Source: an uncultured Bacillaceae bacterium (GTDB lineage: Bacteria; Bacillota; Bacilli; Bacillales; Alkalibacillaceae). From it: 16,183 nt of DNA. The notes under the pieces are model-generated. The model searched no databases, was not told where the DNA came from, and was given only the letters and a program-made list of their open reading frames with translations. The stretch covers positions 1-16,183 of the forward strand of contig CALKAL010000055.1 in assembly GCA_937983065.1 (NCBI GenBank). Reading direction: 5' to 3'. This document shows, piece by piece, positions 1 to 7,366 of the stretch (position 1 is the first letter of the stretch; every line of letters begins with the position of its first letter). The position numbers and the translations under genes are program-made.

Positions 1-33
1 GAAGAAATTGGTGGTGAAAGCAATGAAAGCTAA
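1..33 (+). CDS. rplP: 50S ribosomal protein L16, C-terminal end (partial)
   Basis: Only the last ten codons are inside the window. They read EEIGGESNES followed by TAA at 31-33, which is the C-terminal tail of Bacillus L16 as I remember it. L16 is a large-subunit protein near the peptidyl transferase and A-site region. The reading frame overlaps the start of rpmC by 11 bases, the same rplP/rpmC arrangement found in the S10 operon of Bacillus, so the two are probably translationally coupled. The 5' part of the gene lies before the window. The short length limits certainty, but the frame, the tail sequence and the following gene all agree. Confidence 0.85.
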   Translation, partial: EEIGGESNES

Positions 34-223
34 TGAAATTAGAGAATTAACCACTGCCGAAATTGAACAAAAAATTAAATCGTTAAAAGAAGAACTATTT
101 AACTTACGCTTTCAACTTGCAACTGGCCAACTCGAAAACACGGTTCGTCTCCGTGAAGTGAGAAAATCAATCGCTAGACTTAAAACAGTTGTTCGTGAAA
201 GAGAGCTCGGCATTAATAATTGA
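23..223 (+). CDS. rpmC: 50S ribosomal protein L29
   Basis: L29 is a small helical protein of the large subunit, sitting at the nascent-chain tunnel exit where it helps dock trigger factor and signal recognition particle. The product is 66 residues, the usual Bacillus length, and starts MKANEIRELTTAEIEQK. It carries the L29 core ELFNLRFQLATGQLEN around residues 24-39. An in-frame TTG at 8 would add five residues, but the ATG at 23 matches the family N-terminus, so I chose it. The start lies inside the end of rplP, and GGTGGTGAAAG just upstream is a plausible but weak ribosome binding site, consistent with coupling to rplP. rpsQ follows 21 bases later. Confidence 0.95.
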   Translation: MKANEIRELTTAEIEQKIKSLKEELFNLRFQLATGQLENTVRLREVRKSIARLKTVVRERELGINN

Positions 224-244
224 ATTGAGAGGAGGTAAACCTCG

Positions 245-508
245 ATGAGTGAACGTAATTCTCGTAAAGTATATACAGGACGTGTTGTTTCAGACAAAAT
301 GGATAAAACAATTACTGTTCTTGTAGAAACGTATAAATTTCACCCGCTTTATAAAAAGCGTGTAAAATATTCTAAAAAATATAAAGCTCATGACGAAAAC
401 AATCAAGCGAAAACAGGCGATATCGTTCGCATTATGGAAACTCGCCCATTATCAGCTACAAAAAGATTTCGCTTAGTAGAAGTCATTGAAGAAGCTGTCA
501 TAATATAA
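245..508 (+). CDS. rpsQ: 30S ribosomal protein S17
   Basis: S17 is an OB-fold protein that binds 16S rRNA early in small-subunit assembly. The 87-residue product has the typical Bacillus length and the S17 motifs: YTGRVVSDKMDKTITV at residues 10-25, HPLYKKRVKYSKKYKAHD in the middle, and GDIVRIMETRPLSATKRFRL toward the end. A strong Shine-Dalgarno, AGAGGAGGT at 228-236, precedes the ATG at 245. It sits between rpmC and rplN as in the S10/spc cluster of Bacilli. Nothing in it is unusual. Confidence 0.97.
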   Translation: MSERNSRKVYTGRVVSDKMDKTITVLVETYKFHPLYKKRVKYSKKYKAHDENNQAKTGDIVRIMETRPLSATKRFRLVEVIEEAVII

Positions 509-511
509 TAG

Positions 512-532
512 TTCGGTCGGTATAAAGCCGAA
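512..532 (+). promoter_or_regulatory. small hairpin abutting the rplN ribosome binding site
   Basis: TTCGGT (512-517) can pair with GCCGAA (527-532), a six-base-pair stem with one G-U pair and a nine-base loop. The GGGAGGT Shine-Dalgarno of rplN begins at the next base, 533. A stem stacked directly on the ribosome binding site could modulate rplN translation. That role is inference from position only, since I know of no characterised regulator that binds here. Confidence 0.3.
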
Positions 533-549
533 GGGAGGTAACAATTCCT

Positions 550-918
550 ATGATCCAACAAGAGACAAAATTAAAAGTTGCAGATAACTCTGGTGCTCGT
601 GAAGTATTAACGATAAAAGTTTTAGGTGGAACCGGACGTAAAACGGCTAATATTGGTGATGTTATCGTTTGTTCAGTCAAACAAGCAACACCAGGAGGCG
701 TTGTTAAGAAAGGTGAAATCGTCAAAGCAGTTATCGTTCGTTCTAAGAGTGGTGTACGCCGTAAAGATGGTTCGTATATCCGCTTTGATGAAAATGCGGC
801 AGTTATTATTCGTGATGATAAAAGCCCACGGGGAACACGTATTTTCGGTCCAGTAGCTCGTGAACTACGAGAAAAACAATTTATGAAAATTGTATCACTA
901 GCTCCTGAAGTATTATAA
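550..918 (+). CDS. rplN: 50S ribosomal protein L14
   Basis: L14 lies at the subunit interface and takes part in intersubunit bridges with 16S rRNA. The product is 122 residues, exactly the family length. It has the N-terminal signature ADNSGAR at residues 11-17, the positively charged SKSGVRRKDGSYIRFDENAAV segment at about 65-85, and RGTRIFGPVARELR at 94-107. The ATG at 550 is preceded by GGGAGGT at 533-539. In Bacillus this gene opens the spc part of the superoperon, and rplX follows after 36 bases. No anomalies are visible. Confidence 0.97.
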   Translation: MIQQETKLKVADNSGAREVLTIKVLGGTGRKTANIGDVIVCSVKQATPGGVVKKGEIVKAVIVRSKSGVRRKDGSYIRFDENAAVIIRDDKSPRGTRIFGPVARELREKQFMKIVSLAPEVL

Positions 919-954
919 ATGCAAAATTTAACCTTCAGAGGAGGTGCACGATTC

Positions 955-1266
955 ATGCATGTAAAGAAAGGCGATAAAGTTAAAGTCATTACAGGTAAAG
1001 ATAAAGGCAAAGAAGGGGTCATTTTAGAAGCGTTCCCTAAAAAACAACGTGTTGTTGTAGAAGGGGTAAACGAAGTTAAAAAACATGCAAAACCTTCGCA
1101 AGACAACCCACAAGGTGGAATTTTGACGCAAGAAGCAGCCATTCACGTCTCTAACGTGATGCCCGTTGATCCGAAAACAGGTGAACCAACCCGTGTTGGT
1201 TATGAAGTACGTGATGGAAAGAAAGTGCGCATTGCTAAAAAATCTGGTGAGCCTTTAGATAAATAG
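955..1266 (+). CDS. rplX: 50S ribosomal protein L24
   Basis: L24 is a KOW-domain RNA-binding protein that starts assembly of the large subunit by binding the 5' end of 23S rRNA, and it sits near the tunnel exit. The 103-residue product begins MHVKKGDKVKVITGKDKGKE, which is the KOW motif, and contains QGGILTQEAAIHVSNVMPVDP in its second half. The frame is open back to an ATG at 919 directly after the rplN stop. GAGGAGGTG at 938-946 lies downstream of that ATG, and the family N-terminus begins MHVKKGD, so the ATG at 955 is the start. Confidence 0.96.
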   Translation: MHVKKGDKVKVITGKDKGKEGVILEAFPKKQRVVVEGVNEVKKHAKPSQDNPQGGILTQEAAIHVSNVMPVDPKTGEPTRVGYEVRDGKKVRIAKKSGEPLDK

Positions 1267-1293
1267 TCTAGCGTTGAAAGGAGGTCTATTTAG

Positions 1294-1833
1294 ATGAACG
1301 ATCTAAAAAAGAAATATCAAGAAGAAATCGTTCCAAGTTTAGTTGAAAAATTTAATTATAGTTCAGTAATGCAGGCGCCAAAAGTAGAGAAAGTTGTTGT
1401 GAACATGGGTGTTGGAGATGCCGTTCAAAACTCTAAAGCGCTTGACAATGCTGTTGAAGAACTAGCTTTAATTACTGGTCAAAAACCAACCATTACACGT
1501 GCGAAAAACTCAATCGCAGGATTCCGTTTACGTGAAGGAATGCCAATTGGAGCAAAAGTTACGTTACGTGGTGACCGGATGTATGATTTTCTACAAAAGT
1601 TAATTGCTGTTGCTCTTCCACGAGTTCGTGATTTCCGTGGAGTCTCACCGAAAGCATTTGATGGTCGTGGTAACTATACATTAGGTGTTAGAGAACAACT
1701 GATTTTCCCAGAAGTGAATTACGATAAAGTGAATAAAGTTCGTGGTATGGATATCGTAATTGTTACGACTGCTGATACAGATGAAGAGGCTCATGAGTTA
1801 TTATCTCAATTCGGAATGCCTTTTAGACAGTAA
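1294..1833 (+). CDS. rplE: 50S ribosomal protein L5
   Basis: L5 binds 5S rRNA, is part of the central protuberance, and contacts the P-site tRNA. The 179-residue product has the usual length. Diagnostic stretches are VEKVVVNMGVGDAVQNSK at residues 31-48, the strongly conserved KNSIAGFRLREGMPIG at 71-86, and RVRDFRGVSPKAFDGRGNY at about 110-128. AAAGGAGGT at 1277-1285 precedes the ATG. I saw no S8-type regulatory helix in the short gap before it, unlike the leader known from Escherichia coli. Confidence 0.97.
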   Translation: MNDLKKKYQEEIVPSLVEKFNYSSVMQAPKVEKVVVNMGVGDAVQNSKALDNAVEELALITGQKPTITRAKNSIAGFRLREGMPIGAKVTLRGDRMYDFLQKLIAVALPRVRDFRGVSPKAFDGRGNYTLGVREQLIFPEVNYDKVNKVRGMDIVIVTTADTDEEAHELLSQFGMPFRQ

Positions 1834-1855
1834 TTTTAAATAAGGAGGGAAAATT

Positions 1856-2041
1856 GTGGCTAAAAAATCAATGATCGCAAAGCAAAAACGTAAACAAAAA
1901 TATCAAGTGCGTGAATATACTCGATGTGAACGTTGCGGTCGTCCGCACTCCGTTATTCGCAAATTTAAATTATGCCGAATTTGTTTCCGTGAATTAGCTC
2001 ACGCAGGGCAAATTCCAGGCGTTAAAAAAGCAAGCTGGTAA
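1856..2041 (+). CDS. rpsN: 30S ribosomal protein S14, zinc-binding type
   Basis: This is the short, zinc-containing form of S14 in the head of the small subunit. The 61-residue product carries a zinc ribbon with C24-x2-C27 and C40-x2-C43, and ends PGVKKASW as usual for this type. The start codon is GTG at 1856, preceded by AAGGAGGG at 1842-1849 with six bases between. No nearby ATG would keep the AKKSMIAKQKRKQ N-terminus complete. Many Bacilli carry a second, zinc-free S14 paralogue under Zur control elsewhere; none is present here. The four intact cysteines say this is the zinc-dependent copy. Confidence 0.96.
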   Translation: MAKKSMIAKQKRKQKYQVREYTRCERCGRPHSVIRKFKLCRICFRELAHAGQIPGVKKASW

Positions 2042-2071
2042 ACTTGATTTTGGGAAGGAGGTAATGTATAA

Positions 2072-2467
2072 ATGATGACTGATCCAATAGCAGATTTGCT
2101 AACAAGAATTCGTAATGCAACGACGGTGAGACATGAACAGTTAGAAGTACCTGCTTCTAAGCTGAAAAGAGACATTGTTGACATTTTAAAACGTGAAGGT
2201 TACATTCGCGATTATGAATATATTGAAGATGATAAACAAGGTGTTTTACGTTTATTTCTAAAATACAGTCCCAATAATGAACGTGTCATTACTGGAATTA
2301 AAAGAATAAGTAAACCAGGCCGAAGAGTTTACGCAAAAGCTGATGAGCTACCACGCGTATTAAATGGCTTAGGTGTTGCTGTTGTTTCGACTTCTAAAGG
2401 TGTATTAACGGATAAAGAAGCTCGCGAACAATCAGTAGGTGGAGAAATAGTTGCATATATTTGGTAA
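2072..2467 (+). CDS. rpsH: 30S ribosomal protein S8
   Basis: S8 binds the central domain of 16S rRNA and is a primary assembly protein. The product is 131 residues and starts MMTDPIADLLTRIRNA. The C-terminal S8 signature STSKGVLTDKEAR lies at residues 106-118, and the protein ends GGEIVAYIW. Two adjacent ATG codons (2072 and 2075) are possible starts. AAGGAGGT at 2055-2062 allows either, and Bacillus homologues carry one residue between the two methionines, so I kept the first. rplF follows after 29 bases. Confidence 0.96.
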   Translation: MMTDPIADLLTRIRNATTVRHEQLEVPASKLKRDIVDILKREGYIRDYEYIEDDKQGVLRLFLKYSPNNERVITGIKRISKPGRRVYAKADELPRVLNGLGVAVVSTSKGVLTDKEAREQSVGGEIVAYIW

Positions 2468-2496
2468 TAGTTACCGAAAGTCAGGAGGTGTACGAT

Positions 2497-3033
2497 ATGT
2501 CACGTATTGGATTAAAACCCATTGAACTTACTAATGGTGTAGAAATAAAACAAGACGGCAATACGATTACAGTAAAAGGCCCAAAAGGCGAATTACAACG
2601 TCAATTACATGAAGAAATGATTGTAAAAGTTGAAGATAATACAGTGTTAGTAGAGCGTCCTACAGAAAGTAAAGAACACCGATCGTTACACGGAACAACG
2701 AGAAGCTTAGTTCATAATATGGTTGAAGGTGTAACGAAAGGGTTTGAAAAAGCATTAGAAATTAGTGGGGTTGGATACCGTGCTCAAATGCAAGGTAACA
2801 AACTAGTCGTTAATGCTGGTTACTCTCATCCAGTTGAAATAGGACCAATCGAAGGCATTGAAATTGAATGCCCATCTAACACCAGAATTGTCGTTAAAGG
2901 AATCGACAAAGAGAAAGTCGGCGCTGTTGCAGCGAATATTCGTGCGATTCGTAAACCTGAGCCTTATAAAGGTAAAGGAATTCGTTATGAAGACGAATAT
3001 GTCCGTCGTAAAGAAGGTAAAACGGCTAAATAA
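2497..3033 (+). CDS. rplF: 50S ribosomal protein L6
   Basis: L6 consists of two related domains and sits near the sarcin-ricin loop and the factor-binding site of the large subunit. The 178-residue product begins MSRIGLKPIEL. It shows SLHGTTRSLVHNMVEGVTKG at about 63-82, SGVGYRAQ at 90-97 and the L6 signature PEPYKGKGI at 154-162. The frame is open to an upstream ATG at 2461, but that codon lies inside the end of rpsH and has no ribosome binding site. CAGGAGGTG at 2482-2490 fits the ATG at 2497. Confidence 0.96.
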   Translation: MSRIGLKPIELTNGVEIKQDGNTITVKGPKGELQRQLHEEMIVKVEDNTVLVERPTESKEHRSLHGTTRSLVHNMVEGVTKGFEKALEISGVGYRAQMQGNKLVVNAGYSHPVEIGPIEGIEIECPSNTRIVVKGIDKEKVGAVAANIRAIRKPEPYKGKGIRYEDEYVRRKEGKTAK

Positions 3034-3065
3034 TATCCGTTAAAAGACAGAAAGGAGTGACCTGA

Positions 3066-3428
3066 ATGATTACGAAGCCAGATAGAAATGCGGTTCGTAA
3101 AAAACGTCATCAACGTGTTCGACGCAAATTGTCCGGAACGAATGAGCGTCCACGTCTAAATATTTATCGTTCAAACAAGCATATATATGCACAGCTTATC
3201 GATGATGAAAAAGGCGTTACAGTAGCGAGTGCCTCAACGGTTGACAAAGACTTAAATGCTAATAGTACAGGAAGTGAAGATGCAGCTAAACAAGTTGGGG
3301 AATTAATTGCTAAACGTGCTGTAGAAAAAGGTTATAAATCAGTTGTATTTGATCGCGGAGGTTACTTATATCACGGTCGTGTCAAAGCTTTAGCTGAAGC
3401 GGCACGTGAAGCGGGATTAGAATTTTAA
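3066..3428 (+). CDS. rplR: 50S ribosomal protein L18
   Basis: L18 binds 5S rRNA and helps attach it to the large subunit, working with L5. The product is 120 residues, the standard length, with a basic N-terminal tail rich in K and R at residues 3-23, ERPRLNIYRSNKHIYAQ at 27-43 and the diagnostic FDRGGYLYHGRVKALA at 95-110. The Shine-Dalgarno AAAGGAGTGA at 3051-3060 is spaced five bases from the ATG. Its place between rplF and rpsE is the standard spc order. Confidence 0.97.
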   Translation: MITKPDRNAVRKKRHQRVRRKLSGTNERPRLNIYRSNKHIYAQLIDDEKGVTVASASTVDKDLNANSTGSEDAAKQVGELIAKRAVEKGYKSVVFDRGGYLYHGRVKALAEAAREAGLEF

Positions 3429-3453
3429 TTAACGAATAAAGGAGGGACATTCA

Positions 3454-3957
3454 TTGAGTAGTTTAATTGATGCTAGCAAGTTAGATATAGAAGAACGTGT
3501 AGTCACAGTTAATCGTGTAGCTAAAGTTGTTAAAGGAGGACGTCGCTTTCGCTTTACAGCTTTAGTCGTCGTTGGAGATCGAAACGGACATGTCGGGTTC
3601 GGTACTGGTAAAGCACAGGAAGTACCAGATGCGATTAAAAAAGCTATTGAAGACGGTAAGAAAAACTTAATTAAAGTACCTATCGTTGGAACGACTATTC
3701 CGCATGAAATTATCGGAGAGTTCGGCGGCGGAAATGTTTTATTAAAACCTGCCCTTGAAGGTACAGGGGTTATTGCAGGCGGACCAGTCCGTGCGGTATT
3801 AGAGCTTGCAGGTATTAGTGATATTTTATCTAAATCTTTAGGCTCAAGCACCCCAATCAACATGGTTCGTGCTACAATAGAAGGATTAAATGAATTAAAA
3901 ACTGCAGAGGAAATTGCTAAATTACGTGGCAAATCAGTTGAAGAACTGTTAGGGTAA
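3454..3957 (+). CDS. rpsE: 30S ribosomal protein S5
   Basis: S5 sits at the mRNA entry side of the small subunit, affects decoding fidelity and forms part of the spectinomycin site. The product is 167 residues. The N-terminal loop VKGGRRF at 26-32, where spectinomycin-resistance changes are known in the family, is intact. It is followed by GHVGFGTGKAQEVP at 45-58, VPIVGTTIPHEIIG at 75-88 and the C-terminal domain with VRAVLELAGISDILSKSLGS at 112-131. The start is TTG at 3454. AAAGGAGGG at 3438-3446 precedes it, no ATG or GTG lies nearby in frame, and Bacillus S5 aligns from that point. Confidence 0.95.
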   Translation: MSSLIDASKLDIEERVVTVNRVAKVVKGGRRFRFTALVVVGDRNGHVGFGTGKAQEVPDAIKKAIEDGKKNLIKVPIVGTTIPHEIIGEFGGGNVLLKPALEGTGVIAGGPVRAVLELAGISDILSKSLGSSTPINMVRATIEGLNELKTAEEIAKLRGKSVEELLG

Positions 3958-3971
3958 GGAGGGATATACAA

Positions 3972-4154
3972 ATGGCTAATAAATTAGAAATTACCCTCAC
4001 TCGAAGTGTGATCGGCAGAAAAAAGGATCAAAAAGATACAGTTGAAGCTTTAGGATTAAAAAAGATTCGTCAATCGGTTGTATTAGATGATACGCCACAA
4101 ATTAGAGGTATGATTAATAAAGTATCTCACCTCGTATCAGTTAAAGAAGCTTAA
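3972..4154 (+). CDS. rpmD: 50S ribosomal protein L30
   Basis: L30 is a small large-subunit protein. The 60-residue product starts MANKLEITLTRSVIGRKKDQ and continues TVEALGLKKIRQSVV, the L30 signature, at about residues 23-37. The Shine-Dalgarno AAGGAGGG at 3956-3963 begins inside the rpsE stop codon, so ribosomes ending on rpsE are positioned to reinitiate here. The length and position between rpsE and rplO are exactly as expected for Bacilli. Confidence 0.96.
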   Translation: MANKLEITLTRSVIGRKKDQKDTVEALGLKKIRQSVVLDDTPQIRGMINKVSHLVSVKEA

Positions 4155-4184
4155 TGGAAAGAAACGTTAAGAGGAGGTGCTTGT

Positions 4185-4625
4185 ATGAAACTTCACGAAT
4201 TAAAAAGTGCAGAAGGATCTAGAAAGAAAAGAAACCGTGTCGGTCGTGGAATGGCATCAGGAAACGGTAAAACTTCCGGTCGAGGACATAAAGGTCAAAA
4301 GGCTCGTTCTGGTGGCGGGGTTCGTCCAGGTTTTGAAGGTGGACAAATGCCATTATTCCAACGTTTACCGAAACGAGGATTTACAAATATAAATCGTAAA
4401 GACTACTCAATCGTCAATCTGGAAAAGTTAAATCAGTTTGATGAAGGAACAGAAGTCACTCCTGAACTATTAGTAGAATCAGGTGTTATTAGCAAAGTAA
4501 ATACTGGTGTAAAAATTTTAGGAAATGGAACTGTGGAGAAAAAATTGACTGTTAAAGCTCATAAATTCTCTGCTTCCGCAAAAGAAGCAATTGAAAAAGC
4601 AGGCGGTCAAACTGAGGTGATTTAA
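4185..4625 (+). CDS. rplO: 50S ribosomal protein L15
   Basis: L15 is a late-assembling large-subunit protein with a long glycine- and arginine-rich extension that threads into 23S rRNA. The product is 146 residues. The extension is clear at residues 10-50, with repeats such as RVGRGMASGNGKTSGRGHKG and SGGGVRPGFEGGQMPLFQRL, followed by PKRGFTN. The globular C-terminal part ends with EKAGGQTEVI. GAGGAGGTG at 4171-4179 precedes the ATG. The stop codon TAA shares its last base with the ATG of secY, so the two genes are closely coupled. Confidence 0.97.
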   Translation: MKLHELKSAEGSRKKRNRVGRGMASGNGKTSGRGHKGQKARSGGGVRPGFEGGQMPLFQRLPKRGFTNINRKDYSIVNLEKLNQFDEGTEVTPELLVESGVISKVNTGVKILGNGTVEKKLTVKAHKFSASAKEAIEKAGGQTEVI

Positions 4626-5917
4626 TGTTTCAGACATTTGCGAACTTTTTTCGAGTCGCTGATTTAAGACGAAAAATCTTTTTCACCCTTGCTGTACTAA
4701 TCGTATTCCGTTTAGGATCATTCATACCCGTTCCATTTACTAACAAAGATGCGCTTAACTTTTGGAATGACGTGAATGCTTTCGGATTTATCGATACGTT
4801 TGGCGGTGGAGCATTAAGCCAGTTCTCGATATTTGCAATGGGTATCTTCCCTTATATTACTGCAATGATTATTATGCAGCTTTTACAAATGGATGTCGTA
4901 CCTAAATTTGCAGAGTGGAGAAAACAAGGTGAAGTAGGTCGTCGTAAATTAGCACAATTTACGCGTTATGGAACAGTTGTTTTAGCTTTTATCCAAGCAA
5001 TTGGTATGTCAATTGGGTTTAACTACATGTCAGACGGAACATTAATTGTTAATCCAAATTTCATGACGTATTTAATTATTGCTGTCGTACTAACAGGTGG
5101 AACGACATTTTTAATGTGGCTTGGTGAGCAAATAACTGAGTACGGTGTAGGAAACGGAATATCAATTATTATTTTCGCAGGTATTATCGCAGGTATTCCT
5201 AACGCACTCAACCAATTGTATGAACTATATATAGCTGATGCTGGTGACCAGTTATTTTTAAATATCGTCATCTTAGCTATTATTTTACTCGTTATTGTCG
5301 CAGTCATTGTCGGAGTTATTTTCATCCAGCAAGCGACACGTAAAATTCCGATTCAATATGCTAAAAGAACGGTTAATCGTTCACCAGTTGGAGGACATTC
5401 AGCTCACTTACCGTTAAAGGTTAACGCAGCAGGAGTTATTCCAATTATTTTCGCAATTTCATTTATTATCGCACCTCAGACGATTGCGGGATTCTTTGAA
5501 GGTAACCAATTTGCATCGACTGTAGCCTATATTTTTGACTACACGAATCCAATTGGAATGGTTATTTATGTCGGATTAATCATTGCCTTCACTTACTTTT
5601 ACACCTTTGTTCAAGTTAACCCTGAACAAATGGCGGAAAACTTGCAAAAACAAGCGGGATACGTCCCTGGAATTCGCCCAGGTAAAAACACAGAGACTTA
5701 TTTACGTCGTGTGATGTACCGTTTAACGTTTGTTGGAGCATTATTTTTAGCAGTCGTATCTATTTTCCCGATTATTTTAGGGTCGATTGCTAATTTACCA
5801 GCAGCGGTGCAAATCGGTGGAACGAGTTTACTGATTGTTGTTGGTGTAGCTTTAAATACGATGAAACAATTAGAAAGTCAATTAGTGAAACGTCATTATC
5901 GAGGTTTTATTAAATAG
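4625..5917 (+). CDS. secY: protein translocase channel subunit SecY
   Basis: SecY forms the membrane channel of the Sec translocase, with SecE and SecG, for export and membrane insertion of proteins. The 430-residue product has the expected ten hydrophobic segments, beginning at IFFTLAVLIVFRLGSFI near residue 18. Visible hallmarks are the plug region with FIDTFGGGALSQFSIFAMGI (about 51-70), the cytoplasmic loop with QATRKIPIQYAKR (about 236-248), and the loop with NPEQMAENLQKQAGYVPGIR and PGK (about 335-353), which carries the conserved arginine needed for SecA interaction. The start overlaps the rplO stop by one base, and GAGGTGAT at 4614-4621 inside rplO is its ribosome binding site. Its location inside the spc operon ties translocase supply to ribosome supply. 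Confidence 0.97.
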   Translation: MFQTFANFFRVADLRRKIFFTLAVLIVFRLGSFIPVPFTNKDALNFWNDVNAFGFIDTFGGGALSQFSIFAMGIFPYITAMIIMQLLQMDVVPKFAEWRKQGEVGRRKLAQFTRYGTVVLAFIQAIGMSIGFNYMSDGTLIVNPNFMTYLIIAVVLTGGTTFLMWLGEQITEYGVGNGISIIIFAGIIAGIPNALNQLYELYIADAGDQLFLNIVILAIILLVIVAVIVGVIFIQQATRKIPIQYAKRTVNRSPVGGHSAHLPLKVNAAGVIPIIFAISFIIAPQTIAGFFEGNQFASTVAYIFDYTNPIGMVIYVGLIIAFTYFYTFVQVNPEQMAENLQKQAGYVPGIRPGKNTETYLRRVMYRLTFVGALFLAVVSIFPIILGSIANLPAAVQIGGTSLLIVVGVALNTMKQLESQLVKRHYRGFIK

Positions 5918-5953
5918 ACGTTCTAATATGTAATATGAGAGCGAGGGGAAGAT

Positions 5954-6607
5954 ATGAATCTTATATTAATGGGGCTACCTGGAGCAGGAAAAGGAACCCA
6001 AGCAGAAAAAATCGTTAATAAATATGCGATCCCTCATATCTCAACTGGAGATATGTTCCGTTCTGCGATAAAAGAAGGAACAGAATTAGGAAAAGAAGCC
6101 AAAACATATATGGATGAAGGACGACTCGTACCAGATTCTGTAACGATCGGAATAGTGAAGGAACGTCTAAGTAAACCAGATTGTAAAAATGGCTTTTTGC
6201 TAGACGGATTTCCGAGAACTGTTCCACAAGCTGAGGCACTTGATTCGTTATTAAACGACCTTAACACAAATATCGATTTTGTATTCCATATAAATGTGCC
6301 TGAAAAAGTGCTAATCGACAGACTAACAGGTAGAAGAATTTGTCCAGAATGTGGTGCCACTTACCATGTTGAATACAATCCACCTAAAGTAGAAGGTGTT
6401 TGTGACAAGGACGGAAAAGAGTTGATCCAACGAGATGATGATAGTGAAGATACGGTAAAAAACCGTTTAGGCACTTATATTGAACAAACGAAGCCACTAT
6501 TATCATTTTATGAAGAAAAAGGATCGTTGAAAGAGATTAAAGGCGACCAACATATCGATGAGGTGTTTCATCAAATAGAACAAACTATTGGAGGCCTTCT
6601 CAAATGA
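5954..6607 (+). CDS. adk: adenylate kinase
   Basis: Adenylate kinase interconverts ATP plus AMP and two ADP in the cytoplasm. The product is 217 residues, the long form. The P-loop GLPGAGKGT is at residues 7-15, the AMP-binding STGDMFR at 30-36, and the family signature FLLDGFPRT at 81-89. The lid domain has C130, C133, C150 and D153, the Cys-Cys-Cys-Asp zinc or structural set known from Bacillus enzymes. The lid's arginines and the RDDD motif (160-163) are present. GAGGGG at 5943-5948 precedes the ATG, after a 36-base gap from secY. The stop overlaps the map start by four bases (ATGA), which suggests coupled translation. Confidence 0.97.
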   Translation: MNLILMGLPGAGKGTQAEKIVNKYAIPHISTGDMFRSAIKEGTELGKEAKTYMDEGRLVPDSVTIGIVKERLSKPDCKNGFLLDGFPRTVPQAEALDSLLNDLNTNIDFVFHINVPEKVLIDRLTGRRICPECGATYHVEYNPPKVEGVCDKDGKELIQRDDDSEDTVKNRLGTYIEQTKPLLSFYEEKGSLKEIKGDQHIDEVFHQIEQTIGGLLK

Positions 6608-7350
6608 TCATTTTAAAAACTCCGCGGGAAATTGATATTATGCGAGAAGCCGGTAAAATTGTTGCTTTGACCCATGAAGAGTTAAAAAAACATGTAAAAC
6701 CGGGAATTACAACGAAAGAATTAGACCGAATAGCTGAAGAGTTTATTCAAAGTAAAGGTGCGACACCATCCTTCAAAGGGTATAATGGATTTCGTGGTAG
6801 CATTTGTACGTCAGTTAATGAGGAACTCGTCCACGGTATTCCAGGAAATCGCACGTTGAAAGAAGGCGATGTCATAAGTATTGATATCGGCGCAAACTAT
6901 AACGGCTATCACGGGGATTCAGCATGGACATATCCCGTTGGTGAGATAGATGAGGAAACTAAGAAGCTTCTTGAAGTAACTGAAGCGTCGTTATATGAAG
7001 GTATTAAACAAGTGAAGCCAGGCCATCGCCTAACCGATATTTCCCATGCGATTGAATCGTATGTTAATCCATACGGCTATACAATCGTTCGTGAATACGG
7101 AGGGCATGGGATCGGGCAAGGACTTCATGAAGATCCGCATATTTCTAATTTCGGTCCTCCGAATAAAGGGCCGAGATTGAAAGAAGGAATGGTTTTAGCA
7201 ATCGAGCCGATGGTAAACCTAGGCGAACGCTATGTTAAAACGCTAAGTGACCAATGGACAGTCGTAACTGAAGATGGGAAAAACTGCGCCCATTTTGAAC
7301 ATACTGTAGCTGTGACAAAAGACGGCTATGAAATTTTAACGAAGATTTAA
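6604..7350 (+). CDS. map: methionine aminopeptidase, type I
   Basis: This enzyme removes the initiator methionine from new proteins after deformylation. The 248-residue product has the pita-bread fold residues of type I enzymes: H78 in the LVHGIPG stretch, and the two-metal ligands D94 (SIDIGA), D105 (HGDSAW), H168 (GGHGIGQ), E201 (AIEPMV) and E232 (FEHTVAV). The ATG overlaps the adk stop by four bases, with GGAGG at 6590-6594 inside adk as ribosome binding site. It is placed as in other Bacilli between adk and infA. The normally present KOW-domain gene after it is decayed here. Confidence 0.97.
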   Translation: MIILKTPREIDIMREAGKIVALTHEELKKHVKPGITTKELDRIAEEFIQSKGATPSFKGYNGFRGSICTSVNEELVHGIPGNRTLKEGDVISIDIGANYNGYHGDSAWTYPVGEIDEETKKLLEVTEASLYEGIKQVKPGHRLTDISHAIESYVNPYGYTIVREYGGHGIGQGLHEDPHISNFGPPNKGPRLKEGMVLAIEPMVNLGERYVKTLSDQWTVVTEDGKNCAHFEHTVAVTKDGYEILTKI

Positions 7351-7366
7351 CTGAAGGTGATGACGA

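Noticed and set aside
919..954. N-terminal extension of rplX from the ATG right after the rplN stop
   Set aside because: The Shine-Dalgarno GAGGAGGTG lies inside this stretch, and L24 proteins begin MHVKKGD, so the real start is the ATG at 955.
498..1142. Long open frame on the - strand (214 codons) opposite rplN and rplX
   Set aside because: It lies wholly antisense to two certain ribosomal genes, has no ribosome binding site or recognisable family, and its length follows from the codon bias of the genes opposite.
3429..3971. 180-codon open frame on the - strand opposite rpsE
   Set aside because: Mirror of a certain ribosomal gene; composition rich in P, S and T as expected of an antisense shadow; no start signal.
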